From NCBI GenBank assembly GCA_022457155.1, contig JAJGOT010000165.1, positions 180,001 through 244,000 on the forward strand: 64,000 bases of DNA. The letters run 5' to 3'. This document shows positions 24,601-36,173 of this stretch, piece by piece. Both the position numbers and the translations under genes were made by a program. The stretch is from Cladopsammia gracilis. Its lineage: Eukaryota; Cnidaria; Anthozoa; Scleractinia; Dendrophylliidae. Under the pieces are notes generated by a model. It had not been told where the DNA came from. It was given only the letters and a program-made list of their open reading frames with translations, and did not search any database. The stretch's first letter is position 1. Each line of letters begins with the position of its first letter.

Positions 24601-27600
24601 AGGAACAAAATATGGTGCCTAATGCTCCTCTCAGGGTGACAAGGACTGAGGAAGCAATTGGGAAAAGTAAAATATTTTCATTAATACCCTTCGTTACCCG
24701 ATAGTAAACGTAAACTAATATCAGAGCTGTCAATAAGTTTTGAAGTAGCCAGCAGCTCTTAGAAAGTAGGCGTCAGCCTACTTTCCGAGCGCCGAAGGCG
24801 CTTGCCACCTAGGGGGGTCTGGGGGCATGCCCCCCCAGAAAATTTTGAAATTTAGATGCTCGGAAATGCTATTTTCGACGTTTTCCTGACAGTATTCGGG
24901 CCCTAAAGAACAATCAAAATAAGAATACATTAACCATTTTTTATGTTTATTAAACAACCATTCTTGTTAAAAGTTCAACCACTGGCTTTTAAAAAAGAGG
25001 CAAATACACCTTCAAAAAAGACATTGAATGTTTTAAGTTCTCATAGCCATTGTCCTTTTAACTCTGCTCTTTGGCGAACTGGTGTACACTTATTGGTAAC
25101 AATACTGAAAGGTAAAGAGTCATTTATATTACAACCATTCTTTTTCACAAAAATTCAACCACTGATGTTTAGAAAAGAGAATCAGAAAATACATCTCAAG
25201 ATACATTTCCAAATACTGATTAAAAAATACTTTCTGTTTCAATGTTTTAACTAAAGTTCATGTTGTCATGTGACAATACTGAAAGCTGAAGTATAATCCT
25301 TATTACAACCATTTTTTCTTAAAAATGCAACTTCTGACTTTTAGAAAGAACGAAATAAGACATATCATGTTCAAGTACTAATTAAAAATTAAAATACATG
25401 TCCTTTAGCTTTAGTTTTCACTTTTCCTTTTGAGCATGTCCTCTGTTCCTTTGGGGACCTGGTTTTGAAGTAATTAAAGTAAAGTTACTGTTAGTCGTCC
25501 ATATCAGACTCAAATGCACTGTCTGACGACAATGACAGATCAAGTTCCTTTGCAAGTTCCTCTTCAAGTTCCTCTTCTTGCTCTCGGGTGGAACAGGATT
25601 TTTCCCCTTGGTCTGAACTTGGCATGCTCTCAACTTCTTGTGCTTCGCTGCCTTCTCCTTCTTCTTCTCCTTCCTCCACTTCATCCTTGTTGTTTTGTGC
25701 ATTTTGTGCATTTGGTTGCTGAAGACCAGACCGTGACAGTTTTTTCCTCTTCTTCTTCTCCTTCCATAACTCCACTGCCTTGTTAATCACAGCTTCAGAT
25801 TCTTTTACTGGTGGCCCATTTATGGCAATATGAAGCAGACTTTCGAGCATCTCCTTCTTCAGGGAATTTCTCAGCCGTGTTTTTAGGCGCTTAAGGGCAC
25901 TGGCCCCCCTTTCCGGCCATGCATTAGAAACAGGCATAGAGAGGCAGATTTCTGCCACTTGTAACAGCAAGGGATAACTTCTGCTGTAGGATTCTTTGCG
26001 TCTTAGGAACCTCTGTAGGGCCCATTCTGTGGAAGTTGCAGAAGGTGAAGGAATAGCCTGGTAGTCCTTACTCCAGTCGGACAGCTCGTACTTGAAGTTG
26101 TTCCATTCAGCTTCCAGTTTAAGGCGTTTGCTTCTGTTTTCATCTCCACTAAAAAAGTGATTTGCAAGGGTTTGGATGTCTTTTTGTCCATATCCTACAA
26201 ACTCAGGGTTTGCAATAGGCGTGGATAGTGGATCAAAGATACGGAAGGATGATACGACTGGCAAAGAGTGCTGGAAGCGTTGGTCTATATTGTCTGTCAA
26301 GGCTGTCACATATTGGGAGCATAGTTCGTGCATCTTTGCCTCTGTCTTTGTTATCTCATCTTCACTGAACTCAAGGCAAGCAAGTTTTCCAGTTGTTGTC
26401 TCCTTTCGGAACTCTTTGACAGTGATGTTTTCTTGAACAAGCTTGTTTAGAGAATCTTTAGATGCTTTGATGGCAGGAGAAATACGAGAAAAAGATATGG
26501 ACCCCTTTTGAAACACCTTACTAAGAATCGAGAGCACAGGCAGAATACCTTTTAAGATATACAGAACACCAATAAAATCAGGTTTCTTCAACTTCTTAAG
26601 GAGGCCTATAGCCGTAGGGTTAGAGTCCTTGTTCTGATACCATCGCAAGGTCTGAAGAAGGGCTGGCAAGTTTCGACACACACTCTCCACAGATTTATCC
26701 AGAGATAGCCATCTTGTTCGGCATGCTTTCTGTACTTTTGTTGCAAGTTTTTCTTTGCTCTTTTCAGACATGCTGTCAAGTTTCTTCATCTCAGAGGAAG
26801 TTTGCACATAAACTGCTGACCTTGCTGCTGAGTTTTCAAAGAAACTCCAGAGCTGCCGAAGGACAGTTTCTACTTGCGATATTTGGGTCAGGTTGTCATT
26901 TGCATCATTGCAAGCAAGGGCGAGGCGGTGGCAGATACAGTGGATGTTAATCAGAGTTGGGACTGTTTCCCTTAGCTTGGCTGCTACCCCATTGCGAGAG
27001 CCTGTCATGACACTTACCCCATCACTGGCTAGACTACCGAGCTTAGTGATATCCAAACCATCGTTTGACAATTCTTCCTTGATAAGTTTTACAATGGTCG
27101 CTGAATTTGCAGATGTCGAGCTTTCAAGCACATTCTGAATTGACAGAAAATGGACTTCTGGTGCACCTGTCTCTGGGTTAGCAAACTGTATAAAAGAAAT
27201 CAGCTGCTCAACCACAGAGACATCGGTGGCTTCATCCACCATCAGGCCATAGCTGCCTGCGTTCTTTACCCTCATTAGCATTTCATCCTTCAAAGCTTGG
27301 CCCAACAACAAAAACAATTCTCGTTGTGAACCCTGAGATCTGTGGGCAAAACGCTTTATTTCAGAAACGCCAAGAATTTCTTCCAGTTCCAATAAAGATG
27401 TGAACTTGCGATTAGCAATCTCTTCTTTGGCCAACCAATATGCCGACATGACGGCGTGGTGCAATGCTGAATCTTTTGTCTGCAACTGGGTTTCAAACTC
27501 TTTGTGGAAGAATGACACTCGTTTATTGAGCTCCCTCTGAATGGCTATCTCATGTTGTTGTGAGCCACTGTGTCCATCTTTTCCAATCAGTGCACTCTTT

Positions 27601-30600
27601 TTAAATCTTATAGCAGGGACCTGGTTAAACTTTTTTTGATGGTTGAATGGATTTTCACAATCGTGCATTCTGCACAGCAGGCAGAACATACCATTCCCTT
27701 CTTCATATACGAGCCACCACAAACCAGTCTTCTCACAATATCCAACACCTCTGTCAAGAATCCACTCATGCTTAAAACGACCATCACATGATTTATTACA
27801 ACCCTCTTTGCATTTATAAAAATAGTGAAGTTTTGGTGACTCTTGAAAATACTGGCTTATTAGCTCAATTGCACGAGAAGTAGGAACAGATTTAGTTGAA
27901 CGATGTGTTGGCTTGTTTACAGTGTCCACAGGGGCTGCTGCTGAAGAAAAAAAAGTAGCTATAGTTATTCTTGTTATATTTTTTACCACCTTATGTGTTG
28001 GGGCAAATATTTACAAATGATTCATACCAACTTCAACATGGGCTTCACCAGTTTGAAGTGTACTTTCATTACATCCACCTCCATTACCTGTAGTATTTCG
28101 AAAAAAACACGCAAAGGAATTACAATAGATAGGATTTTGTTTAACTGTGACTGAAATTCTCTCACACCAAAAAAAAACTAACTACTGTCAGTACCTTCCA
28201 GTTCAGACGCCAACGATCCAACAGGAAGACTTGCATTATCAACAGAACCCTCGCTTTCTGTCAGAAGAATAAGCAAATACTACAAGTCTAAAAGTTGTCT
28301 CCCGAATTGACGAACTAAGCAGCTTGGCATTTGATATTGTTTCAATATTTCCAGTAAAAGGAGCAAAAAAAAGTTTAATACAAGGTAGTACAACATTAAG
28401 CTTAATGTTGATTGCTGTAGTGACTAATAACCCGGTTCAAAGAAATCTGTAAGTGTGCTCTAAGCATAATTATCATGATTTCAATCGAATTTCAGTGTTC
28501 AAATCACAGAAATACCAAGGTTTTTTCAAAAGGCTTGTAATACACGCGAAAATTAATAAAAACGTCCTTACCTTTGCTTTGTTCACTCGATGAAGAATGA
28601 AAAAACGTGCTCAGCAATGTCTGCCTTGGTTTCTTCGGTGCGGACGCCATCTTGGCACATGCAAAAGCCTGGGTTCTAGTCTTGTGAAAATGTCCCAGGC
28701 GTTCCATACGGTTCGCGTTCAACAACCCTTCGATCTTCTTCGACGTTTTTACTTCTACCGAAAGGTTAACACGTTAAAACTCTGGAAGTGTGGCCTTTAC
28801 TTTGGCTCAGACGTTTTGCAATTACTTTTGCGGGATCTTTTTATTATTTTAAGCTGGTTTCTTGCTGGATTCTGTTCTGTAAAAATGTTCCAGGGGTCTT
28901 ACCAAAATTAACAGTAAAATGAGACGAAAGTAGGCGGCCAAAGGTTGGTCAGTAGCCGGCTGTTTCGGCCGGCTACCGGCCCTTATTGACAGCCCTGAAT
29001 ATTTAAAAAAAATTGATGTCTAAAACAAAGACTGTAATTTATCCTGCTGTCTGTTGAAGTTTCTCTTAAAGCCAAATCTAATCAGGCATTTTTTTTACAA
29101 CCTCATAATACCAAGGAAAATTTGTGTTTGACATAAGAAATACCAAGGTAATGAATTTCAAGCCCTCCAAAACCCTTTAGTTATAAAGTGCACCTTCATG
29201 ATTGTTCCTATAATTTTGATATCCTCTTGTGTTACAGCCTAACAGTACCAATGAGGAGAGAATAGGTATGAATAATTATAGCATCAGCTATCTTCAGTTT
29301 TGTTTCCTGTTTTATTATGACTTTGTTTAAGGCCAGCTGTAATCTTTGTAGTTTACAAATTACATTTTTTTTATGTTAACTGTGGCATTCTTTATTTCAT
29401 CACGTCTTCAGGAAAAAATTAATACCAGCCAGTAAACATATTTTTTAGACATTAAATTTTGTTTTTCAATAATTGGAGGGCCATGAGCATCCTATGTTGA
29501 ATTTTGACATTACCTTATGCTCCAAGCCCTTGGCTTGTTTGTGTCACACATTCATGCTCCAAGCCCTTGGCTTGTTTGTGTCACACATTCACTAAGCCTG
29601 TTTGTGGAGATGCAGTTGGTTGGTGACTAGCACATCCTGATCCATCTAAAATTCCGTTTGTGGTCTATACCATTCTAACATGTCTTTAGACAAGATAATG
29701 ACCCATTTCCGAGTTGCTTTTAGCCTCCTTTTCAAACCGAGGCCAAGTGCAAAACCATTCATATGCCTTGGATATAAGCTTTATTTATTATATGAGAAAG
29801 AAAACTCATTTTCATATGCATTGTTTTGCACTTGGCCTCGGTTTGAAAAGGAGGCTAAGAGCAACTTGGAAATGTGTAGTTCCAGAAAAAATCCATACCC
29901 ACCCCATGGAAGGTCATTGGAAATTCCTAGGGGGAGGGGGGTCTTAAAAGCCAACATTTTAGAAGCAATGTATGAAGCTAAACTGGAATTTCCTGGGGGG
30001 CGGGGGATGCTAAACAAAAAACCTTCCGTGGGGGGAGTATGGATATTTTCTGAAACTGCACAATAGGCTATTTCCTTCACATGTTCATATTAAGAGAGAT
30101 TGTTATTAATCACTTGTACATTCTTTGTTCATGTATGTATATCGATGTACATGTATGCTGTATGACTTTACTAGACAACCAATAATAATTTTGTATGTTA
30201 TAATATTATTGATCAATAGTAACTGAGTATGGACAGAAGAACCGCCATGATGTTGAAGAGAAAGATTTGAAGGAGTTTCTCAGATTACAAAAGTTGGCAA
30301 GCGAAGATGATGAACAAACAGATGGTAATTTGTAACTGATTATTTCCTGTACCATGAAGGGTCAAATACATAATGAACTTTGTCTGCATTGAAAACAACC
30401 CCCCTCAATGTGTAATGCCAGGCTGGAGGGTACAAAACTGTTTTGACAGGATAAATGGAGTTAAAGTTACAGAGTACCTTCAGATCAACCATTTTATTGA
30501 ATTTTTTTTTTTTTTTTTTTTGGGGGGGGGGGGGGGGGCGTCAAAATAAAGTTTACAGAATGAACTTTCATCTAAAACATTATTGAAAAATAGTGAAAAT

Positions 30601-32395
30601 TGATGGAGAAACGACGGTATAACGTTTTGAACGGAAGTAAAAGTTTCTCTTTTGATTGACAGCCTATTAGCGCTGTTTTCTCAAAGTTAATTTTTCGCTT
30701 GTAGGGGACACTTTAAAGAGCTACAACTCAAAGGGAATTTGTTTGATTTTCCTCAAATTTGGACAGAAGCTAGGCTAACATATAATCAACAAAAACGTGT
30801 TGGCGAATTTCTCACCCCAATTTTTTTCTCCTTTTTCTGAAAATATTCTGTAACTTTTCACTGCAATTGAATATGGGAAATCGCCGACACATTTTTTTTT
30901 TTAAGTAGCGCTTCGTGTCCGGAAACCCGAGAACAAATCAAATTAGCAAAATACAATAATCGCTTTGAGTGACAGCGTTTTAAAGCTGATTCAGACATTC
31001 GAATTTAGATGTCGTAAAAGATTTGACAATTCATTTTATTACCAAATGGATTCTATCTTTAGATAGCCAGCTTTATAAGCTTTAATTTGATATCTGGGTT
31101 TAGGGATATTAAGTGTAATCTTAAGACGCTAGAGCTGTTATACTGGAGACACCCCCGAAGGTACTTGGTAACCTTAAGGGAAATGAATTCCCACACAGAC
31201 TCAGTGACCCCCTTCATATACGTTAGTCCTAAAAATGTCACTGACCACCCCTCATTTTTAGGACTAACATATATGAAGGGGGTCACTGAGTCAATGTGGG
31301 AATTCAACACCCTGACCTTAAAGGCCCACAGTCAGCCACAATGCACTGCTTCTATTGTTAAAGTCGCTATCTGATTGGTTGATTGGTTAATTTTCAACAG
31401 CGTGAAATTCAACCAGGCACGCGGTGCATTCTGGCTGACTGCGGGCCTTTAAAGCAGGGATGTAGCTAAGATATCCAACAGGTGGAATTTTGTTCAACAC
31501 AGGCGGAAAATTTTGTTAAAAAAGAGAGAAAAAGTCAAGCAGACAGTTTTCCAGGCAGAAAAAACAAAACAAAACAAGAAAACTCAGTCTTCAGGTGGTT
31601 ATTTTTTCCGCCTTCTGCCTATTATTTACATCCCTGCTTTAAAGGCAGGATACAGCAGAAAAGTATTGAAATCTTTCTCAGGAAACAGAATAAAAAGGAG
31701 TAAATCAAAGAGCTCTGACCTGCAACTGCAATCTATGCCAAGCCACACTAGGATAAGGCATATAACTTGTGTGTAATGGTGGGATTGCAGACCAAGCACT
31801 AGCAAAAAGCAGATATAATATTTTGGACCCTCTAGATGGGTAGTCTTACCCTATTACTCTCCCTTTAAAAACAAATGGAAATTTAAAAGTTTCGTTTTTC
31901 AGTTTCACCTCAGAAGGTTTTAGTTGCACTGAGCAATTCAAACATCTGAAAGATATGATCCCGATTTACTTCAACTTCATTTACTTTTTCCCATGTTCTA
32001 AAAGAAACAACTTTCCCTCTCTAAGATATGCACAAAGGGGAACTTTCATGTTAAAATCTCCTTAGACATTTTTTTAGAGTGCTACATGTATATATATAAT
32101 TAAAATGATTTTAAACTAGTTTAGTTTTTATTTTATTTTGTTCCAGATTAATTTTTATTACCAAAATCCTAAGACAAAGAAAAGTAAAAATCAAACTAGT
32201 TTGAAATCATTTTAACCTAAAATTATTTTAAACTAAAACAAACACCACATACACTGCCAAGCCTGATGTAAAATGTTATTGTTTTTTTTTGACAGATTCT
32301 GAGCAGTCTGAGAAGCAGCCTACCTCAGGACTTCAGAGAGTTTTTAAGTACAAAATTATGAATAAGTTATTTGTATTAGTAATAGTAATTGGACT

Positions 32396-32436
<41 letters not shown>

Positions 32437-34031
32437 AAATCGGCCAAGCGCATAACGCGAGGATGATTTGAAATTACAAGCATGATTACCCCTGAATTGT
32501 ATGACACGAAGTTCAATAACTAATTAATCGAATCAATAACAAAATTCGAGATTGTGGAGTTTTTTTTACTCAAAAAGTCAAGGTTATTTTCTATCAGTTT
32601 GAAAACAGGAGGAAACGGAGAAAAAGAACCCATTTAAGTGCACCTGATTGACGCGCGTGCAACGTAGGTGTCCAATTATAGCTATCCAATTACAAAAAGT
32701 TGTAATTGGATAGCTGTAATTGGACACCCACGTAACCTCGCGCCAATTACGTAAGAAATAGGTGCGTGGATGACCAATCACAATCGAGAATTTTGTTATT
32801 GATATGATTATGTTTATTATTGAACATATCATATCCCTAACCCAGCCATTACTTTAATAGAACTTTAATTACACACTTCACATCCATTTGCTATTACACA
32901 ATACCTTTCCCCAAGCTTGTTTTTGGTCATGGGAGATTCTGAAGTTTATTTCATTGTCAGCCCAAGAAACGAGAACAACCAGTGTCAAGAAAGAGAAATA
33001 AACCACTGTGTTATTAGCTGGTCACCACACCTTATAAGCAGAAGACTCTGACCAAAATGCTAGTGAAAAAAATTGCCCTTTTTTCTAAAAAATGAAGTGC
33101 AAATTATCCACTGAAAATACATGACACATTAGAAAATGCAGTTGACTCTTAGGAATGATGAGTGTGATATCACTACTGGTTGTTCATTACATGGGGTGAC
33201 AGTAAGTTAAATGTGTCATATGTTATAAATATTCTCATACCATAAATCCTCTATATAAGCCACCCTCTCAAATAAGCCCTCTTCCCCCCTTTTAGGAGCA
33301 AGAAATTTGTTAAGCCCTCCCCCACCCCTCCTTATAAAGTCCCTCCCCCCCTCAAACATGCTTGAATAACTGCCCCCCCCCCCAAAAAAAAAAAAAAAAA
33401 AAAAATCAAGATTTAGTCATTCATTTTATGGAATAACAAATCATGTGTGTAACATACAGTCTGGCATAAATTATTTGACAGAACACTAGTTACTGCCTCT
33501 TGTAACTTTGAAGTGTTTGTGTTTTACCAGCTTTACTTACTTACCAGTTACTTACCAGTTACTTACCAGTTTTACTTTACTAATAGTGGTAGCAGAAGGG
33601 TTCAGAAGGCTAAGTTTGTGGGTTGTGGTTGGTGGATTTTGATGCACTTTCTGTTTTCAGGGATCCATTAGTTACCATGGTAATTGTGATGGACAGTAAT
33701 GTAAAACACAATTGATTTGAACTTCACAGTCTGCATGTGAATGAAAAGTGCAGTAACAACCCACACAGGAGTTGTTAGTGTTCATCACATGATTAATCAC
33801 TCATTTGAGCAATAAAAACGCCTAAAAGGCGATGACTGAGAGAGGGGTTGGTTAATATTTTATATTACATCCACAGGCTTTATACATGTCAATATTAGTA
33901 CAACTTAAGAAAAGTAGTATTTTATGGGTGTTGATATAATTTTTGCAAAGGTTCATTATATATCGTTTCTTTGTGATTTTTTTTTTTTCAGTGCTTTGGT
34001 GTCGCCAGTGCGGTCATTCCTTGGACAGTAA
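18636..34031 (+). CDS. MAJIN: MAJIN-like meiotic telomere tethering protein, 9 exons
   Basis: MAJIN is the inner-nuclear-membrane and DNA-binding member of the TERB1-TERB2-MAJIN complex, which attaches telomeres to the nuclear envelope in meiotic prophase. Exons: 18636-18742, 20271-20322, 21531-21603, 23819-23944, 24059-24102, 29238-29265, 30220-30324, 32296-32347, 33992-34031. All have GT/AG borders and compatible phases; the model is 208 aa. Recognition rests on the N-terminal half: MPLQPFTF then GDTVYKIKV (exon 1), RVVCAILSSDDLLPVQTDSF (exon 3), and an exon 3/4 junction giving YPYRTHWE, followed by KYAYTLYVE. These match the order and spacing of vertebrate MAJIN as I remember it. The middle (exons 5-8) is acidic and low in conservation. 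Vertebrate MAJIN ends in a transmembrane helix; this spliced model ends SPVRSFLGQ without one (see findings). AATAAA follows at 34056-34061. A hAT transposon occupies intron 5 on the other strand. Exons 1-4 are firm; 5-9 are tentative. Confidence 0.83.
21010..21330 (+). mobile_element. Inverted-repeat element with internal tRNA-like sequence
   Basis: Ends AAATCATACCGTCCAGAAGG and, inverted, AAATCATACCATCCAGAAGG, continuing for about 45 bases. The middle (21140-21216) has tRNA-like A and B boxes (GCGGTACAGTGG, GGTTCAATCCTG). In MAJIN intron 2. Confidence 0.7.
21631..21797. mobile_element. 167-bp fold-back element
   Basis: AATAGACAATTTTTGTATTC then CGGTATTGAACTGGAACTAG at left, and the complement at right. 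It starts 28 bases after MAJIN exon 3. Confidence 0.75.
22400..23818. other. MAJIN intron 3, right part: no gene seen
   Basis: AT-rich with scattered microsatellite-like words (CATTTCATTTCATTTTCATT near 22736). No ORF or element could be supported. Confidence 0.5.
24722..28997 (-). mobile_element. Near-complete hAT DNA transposon within MAJIN intron 5
   Basis: The ends are inverted copies of CAGRGCTGTCAATAAG: left at 24722-24737, right at 28982-28997. Subterminal GTAGCC and CCTACTTTC motifs recur at both ends. Between them is one intact spliced transposase gene on the minus strand. The expected 8-bp target duplication is not clean: only AATAT is repeated directly outside both ends (24717-24721 and 28998-29002). 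An intact ORF and matching ends suggest a recent insertion. Confidence 0.9.
25491..28650 (-). CDS. hAT-family transposase (ZNF862/ZMYM-like), 4 exons
   Basis: Cut-and-paste transposase. Exons: 28650-28572, 28257-28195, 28087-28028, 27940-25491; all junctions are phase 1, giving 883 aa plus stop. The ATG at 28650 begins MASAPKKPRQTLLSTFF, a basic start typical of this class. The long last exon also has an in-frame ATG upstream at 27989, but those bases are intron. Visible domains: a cysteine-rich N-terminal zinc-finger-like region (about residues 100-165, with CKEGCNKSC and FCLLC); the RNase-H-like core with MVDEATDV (first Asp near 303), LASDGVSVMTG (second Asp near 374) and CHRLALACND; and a C-terminal hAT dimerisation region with WPERGASALKRLKTRLRNSL that should carry the catalytic Glu. 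The acidic Ser/Glu-rich tail is normal for the group. No stop or frameshift is seen, so it may be active. It could instead be annotated as 'zinc finger protein 862-like'; the terminal repeats favour a live transposon. Confidence 0.94.
29712..29866. mobile_element. 155-bp fold-back element
   Basis: Arms AGTTGCTTTTAGCCTCCTTT and onward through CGAGGCCAAGTGCAAAAC, inverted at right. In MAJIN intron 6. A second small inverted-repeat unit follows at about 29876-30060, with a relative near 20530-20770. Confidence 0.75.
30475..31173. mobile_element. TTAA-flanked inverted-repeat element D1
   Basis: TTAA at 30471-30474 and 31174-31177. Ends AGTTACAGAGTACC and, inverted, GGTTACCAAGTACC. It is a diverged inverted copy of the element at 50098-50817; shared internal blocks include the part around the 'cgctttgagtgacagcg' motif. 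Contains a T/G homopolymer run near 30508-30540. In MAJIN intron 7. Confidence 0.8.
31178..31317. mobile_element. Short palindromic element D2 between TTAA sites
   Basis: A 140-bp palindrome: GACTCAGTGACCCCCTTCATAT near 31199 is repeated inverted near 31290. It is bounded by the TTAA at 31174-31177 and the next at 31318-31321. Confidence 0.65.
31322..31448. mobile_element. Short palindromic element D3 between TTAA sites
   Basis: TTAA at 31318-31321 and 31449-31452. Ends AGGCCCACAGTCAGCC and, inverted, AGGCCCGCAGTCAGCC. Confidence 0.75.
31453..31638. mobile_element. Short palindromic element D4 between TTAA sites
   Basis: TTAA at 31449-31452 and 31639-31642; ends AGCAGGGATGTA at left and its complement at right. 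Fourth element in an uninterrupted chain. Confidence 0.7.
32101..32240. mobile_element. Second TTTTAAACTAGTTT-family palindrome
   Basis: Shares ATGATTTTAAACTAGTTT and AATCCTAAGACAAAGAAAAG with 11454-11621. In MAJIN intron 7, about 55 bases before exon 8. Confidence 0.7.
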
Positions 34032-34061
34032 ATGGACATGTACATTGTGCTTTATAATAAA

Positions 34062-35873
34062 AATGTTCATGGCACCACCACTAGAGAAGGTTTTGAACAA
34101 TATTAGAGCACTTGGATTTCTGCATCGATTTTTTAAAAGGTCCTGTTTCAGAAAAAACTAGATTTAAAAACATGAAGGTTTAGCAAGGAAACCAACAAGG
34201 GTAAAAGAAATTACAATTTACTCTTTGTAAATATTTTCTGAATTCTCATGTTTCTATGGAAAGGTATATGATAATAACTGTGTTGAAATTTGTCAGAATT
34301 TAATCATTTATTTTGTACATGCCATTTTTGACAACAAAAGTGTATCAAAGGGAACATTGATCTGACTGATCTGAGACTCCTCACTTTTGTAAATGAAATT
34401 TAGTTCATTTTATATCTTTTTCTAAATATCTTAATGTACAGGAAAAATATTACAATTATTTATTTTTCGGTTAATTTCTATTAAACCGTTTTTTGTTAAC
34501 TGTTTGTTTTGTTGGTTTTAGTGTTGTTGTTGTTTTCAATGTTTACTGTTGCATCTTTCTGTCTCGGCACAACCTGATATTAAACTGTAAACAAAGTCCA
34601 AGGCCAACTTTTCCACTCTCCATAAATATTTGTAAAATGTACGGAGTGAATTGTGATTGCTCACTGCAGCACACCGCACATTATCATCACGAGTGATGAT
34701 GGTTTTTTAAACTTGTCACGTTCAAGTGCAATTACCTGATCTTGACAGAATCTGCAGCCTGTTTATGAAACGCGTTGAAGCATCACAAAGGTCAGTTTCT
34801 GTAGGCACGGCACGTATGGCTGACGCTAACGACGCTACACAGCTGATCAATTTTAATCAGAATTGTCTCTGCAAGTATTTAATAACTCCCTTCGCACACT
34901 ACAATCATTTTACACCTTAAAAAAGTAAAATATCTTCGTTTTAACAGAAATTTAATTCGAATTTACTAAAATAAACAGCATATTCAGAATTAATATTATA
35001 TTAATAATCTATAAGCAATACTGAGCTAGTCACGGCATGTTATCTAGTAGACTGTTGTTTCTGATGAAATTCGATTCTATATAAAGTTGAAATATTCTTT
35101 ATAAAGTTACTCAATAAGTGTGTAGAATTCATGTGACTATTATACAACTTTTATATGAAAACAGCTTTACGTTGTGGTTGTTCTTTTTGGTGAAAATTTT
35201 TTTTCGAAGACGCTCATAACTGCCATATTAAACTGGAAACTGAAGTTGCCGTATGTAATAGCCTTGCTGGTTTTGACAGTGATATGAGTTGGCAAGTCGT
35301 TTCAGACCGCAGTTCATCAGTTCTTTCGCAACACGTTAAGCTTTTAAAATAGCATGGAGATATATTTAGACCAGACAACTCCACTTTACAACCGACCCAG
35401 GCCATTCTCAGGTCAGCATATGAAAGCTTTACAAAGACAAAATGTTTTTTAAAATATCGTAAAATCTTGGGCAGTCGTCAGACACTCTTCAGTATTGTGT
35501 CGCATTTACTTAACATATTTGTTTTTCGAACGAAAATATTGAAATAACTTACTGTTGCCAAGTCAAAAATATTCCAAATGTTAAATATATATGATTAATA
35601 TGTTTAGAGGTGGGTCCAGATTAGTCTTCGTTGTGCATTTTTAGTCACGTTCATCCAATCTTAAGCTTCCGGGTTTGATGATGCGAAACTATCAAGAGCC
35701 CATATAAACCAGGCCCGTAAATTCAGTAAATTAGAGCAACCTTTTGGTTTCGCAGCCGGTATGGAATTTCGTCTTGCCTTTACATATAAATGAAGAAAAT
35801 CTTTAAAAGTGTTTTGAATGCATTCCACCACAAGTTGACAATATAAATATTGACCTCTGAAAGCAAGGTAGTT
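34062..35873. other. Spacer after MAJIN, nothing recognised
   Basis: AT-rich. Short ORFs (34493-34696, 34726-34920) show no coding character. Confidence 0.5.
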
Positions 35874-36173
35874 TTATCTGCCTCCATAACGATACGCTTG
35901 TAGCCAGAGCCTGTCTCCTTCGCTCAAATTCTGTGGTCCAGAGAAATGAGAAGCTCCTGAAGAAAATGATCGAGTTGTTTTCTTCTTTTGTTTCGAAAGA
36001 TGACGTGACAGTTGTTGATTTAAGGGTATACACTGAGACGCGCTAGCACTGCCATTTTGAAGATATCCTTTCCCAGTTCTATCTCGAGTTTGTTGTCGTT
36101 TTCTTCTGAAGAAAATAAACTGGAAACATCCTCCAAACAAAAAGAGAGCAACTAAGATTCCTACTTTAGACAT
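35874..36173 (-). CDS. Possible small secreted or membrane protein, unrecognised
   Basis: A 99-aa single-exon ORF that I do not recognise. It starts MSKVGILVALFLFGGC, a hydrophobic run of about 20 residues that could be a signal peptide or anchor, followed by RRKR and a Ser/Gln/Lys-rich body. It ends YRYGGR, reminiscent of an amidation-type Gly-Arg ending. It lies downstream of MAJIN on the other strand, with no other ORF of comparable quality nearby. No TATA box or canonical AATAAA was found close by. Could be chance. Confidence 0.3.
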   Translation of the reverse strand: MSKVGILVALFLFGGCFQFIFFRRKRQQTRDRTGKGYLQNGSASASQCIPLNQQLSRHLSKQKKKTTRSFSSGASHFSGPQNLSEGDRLWLQAYRYGGR

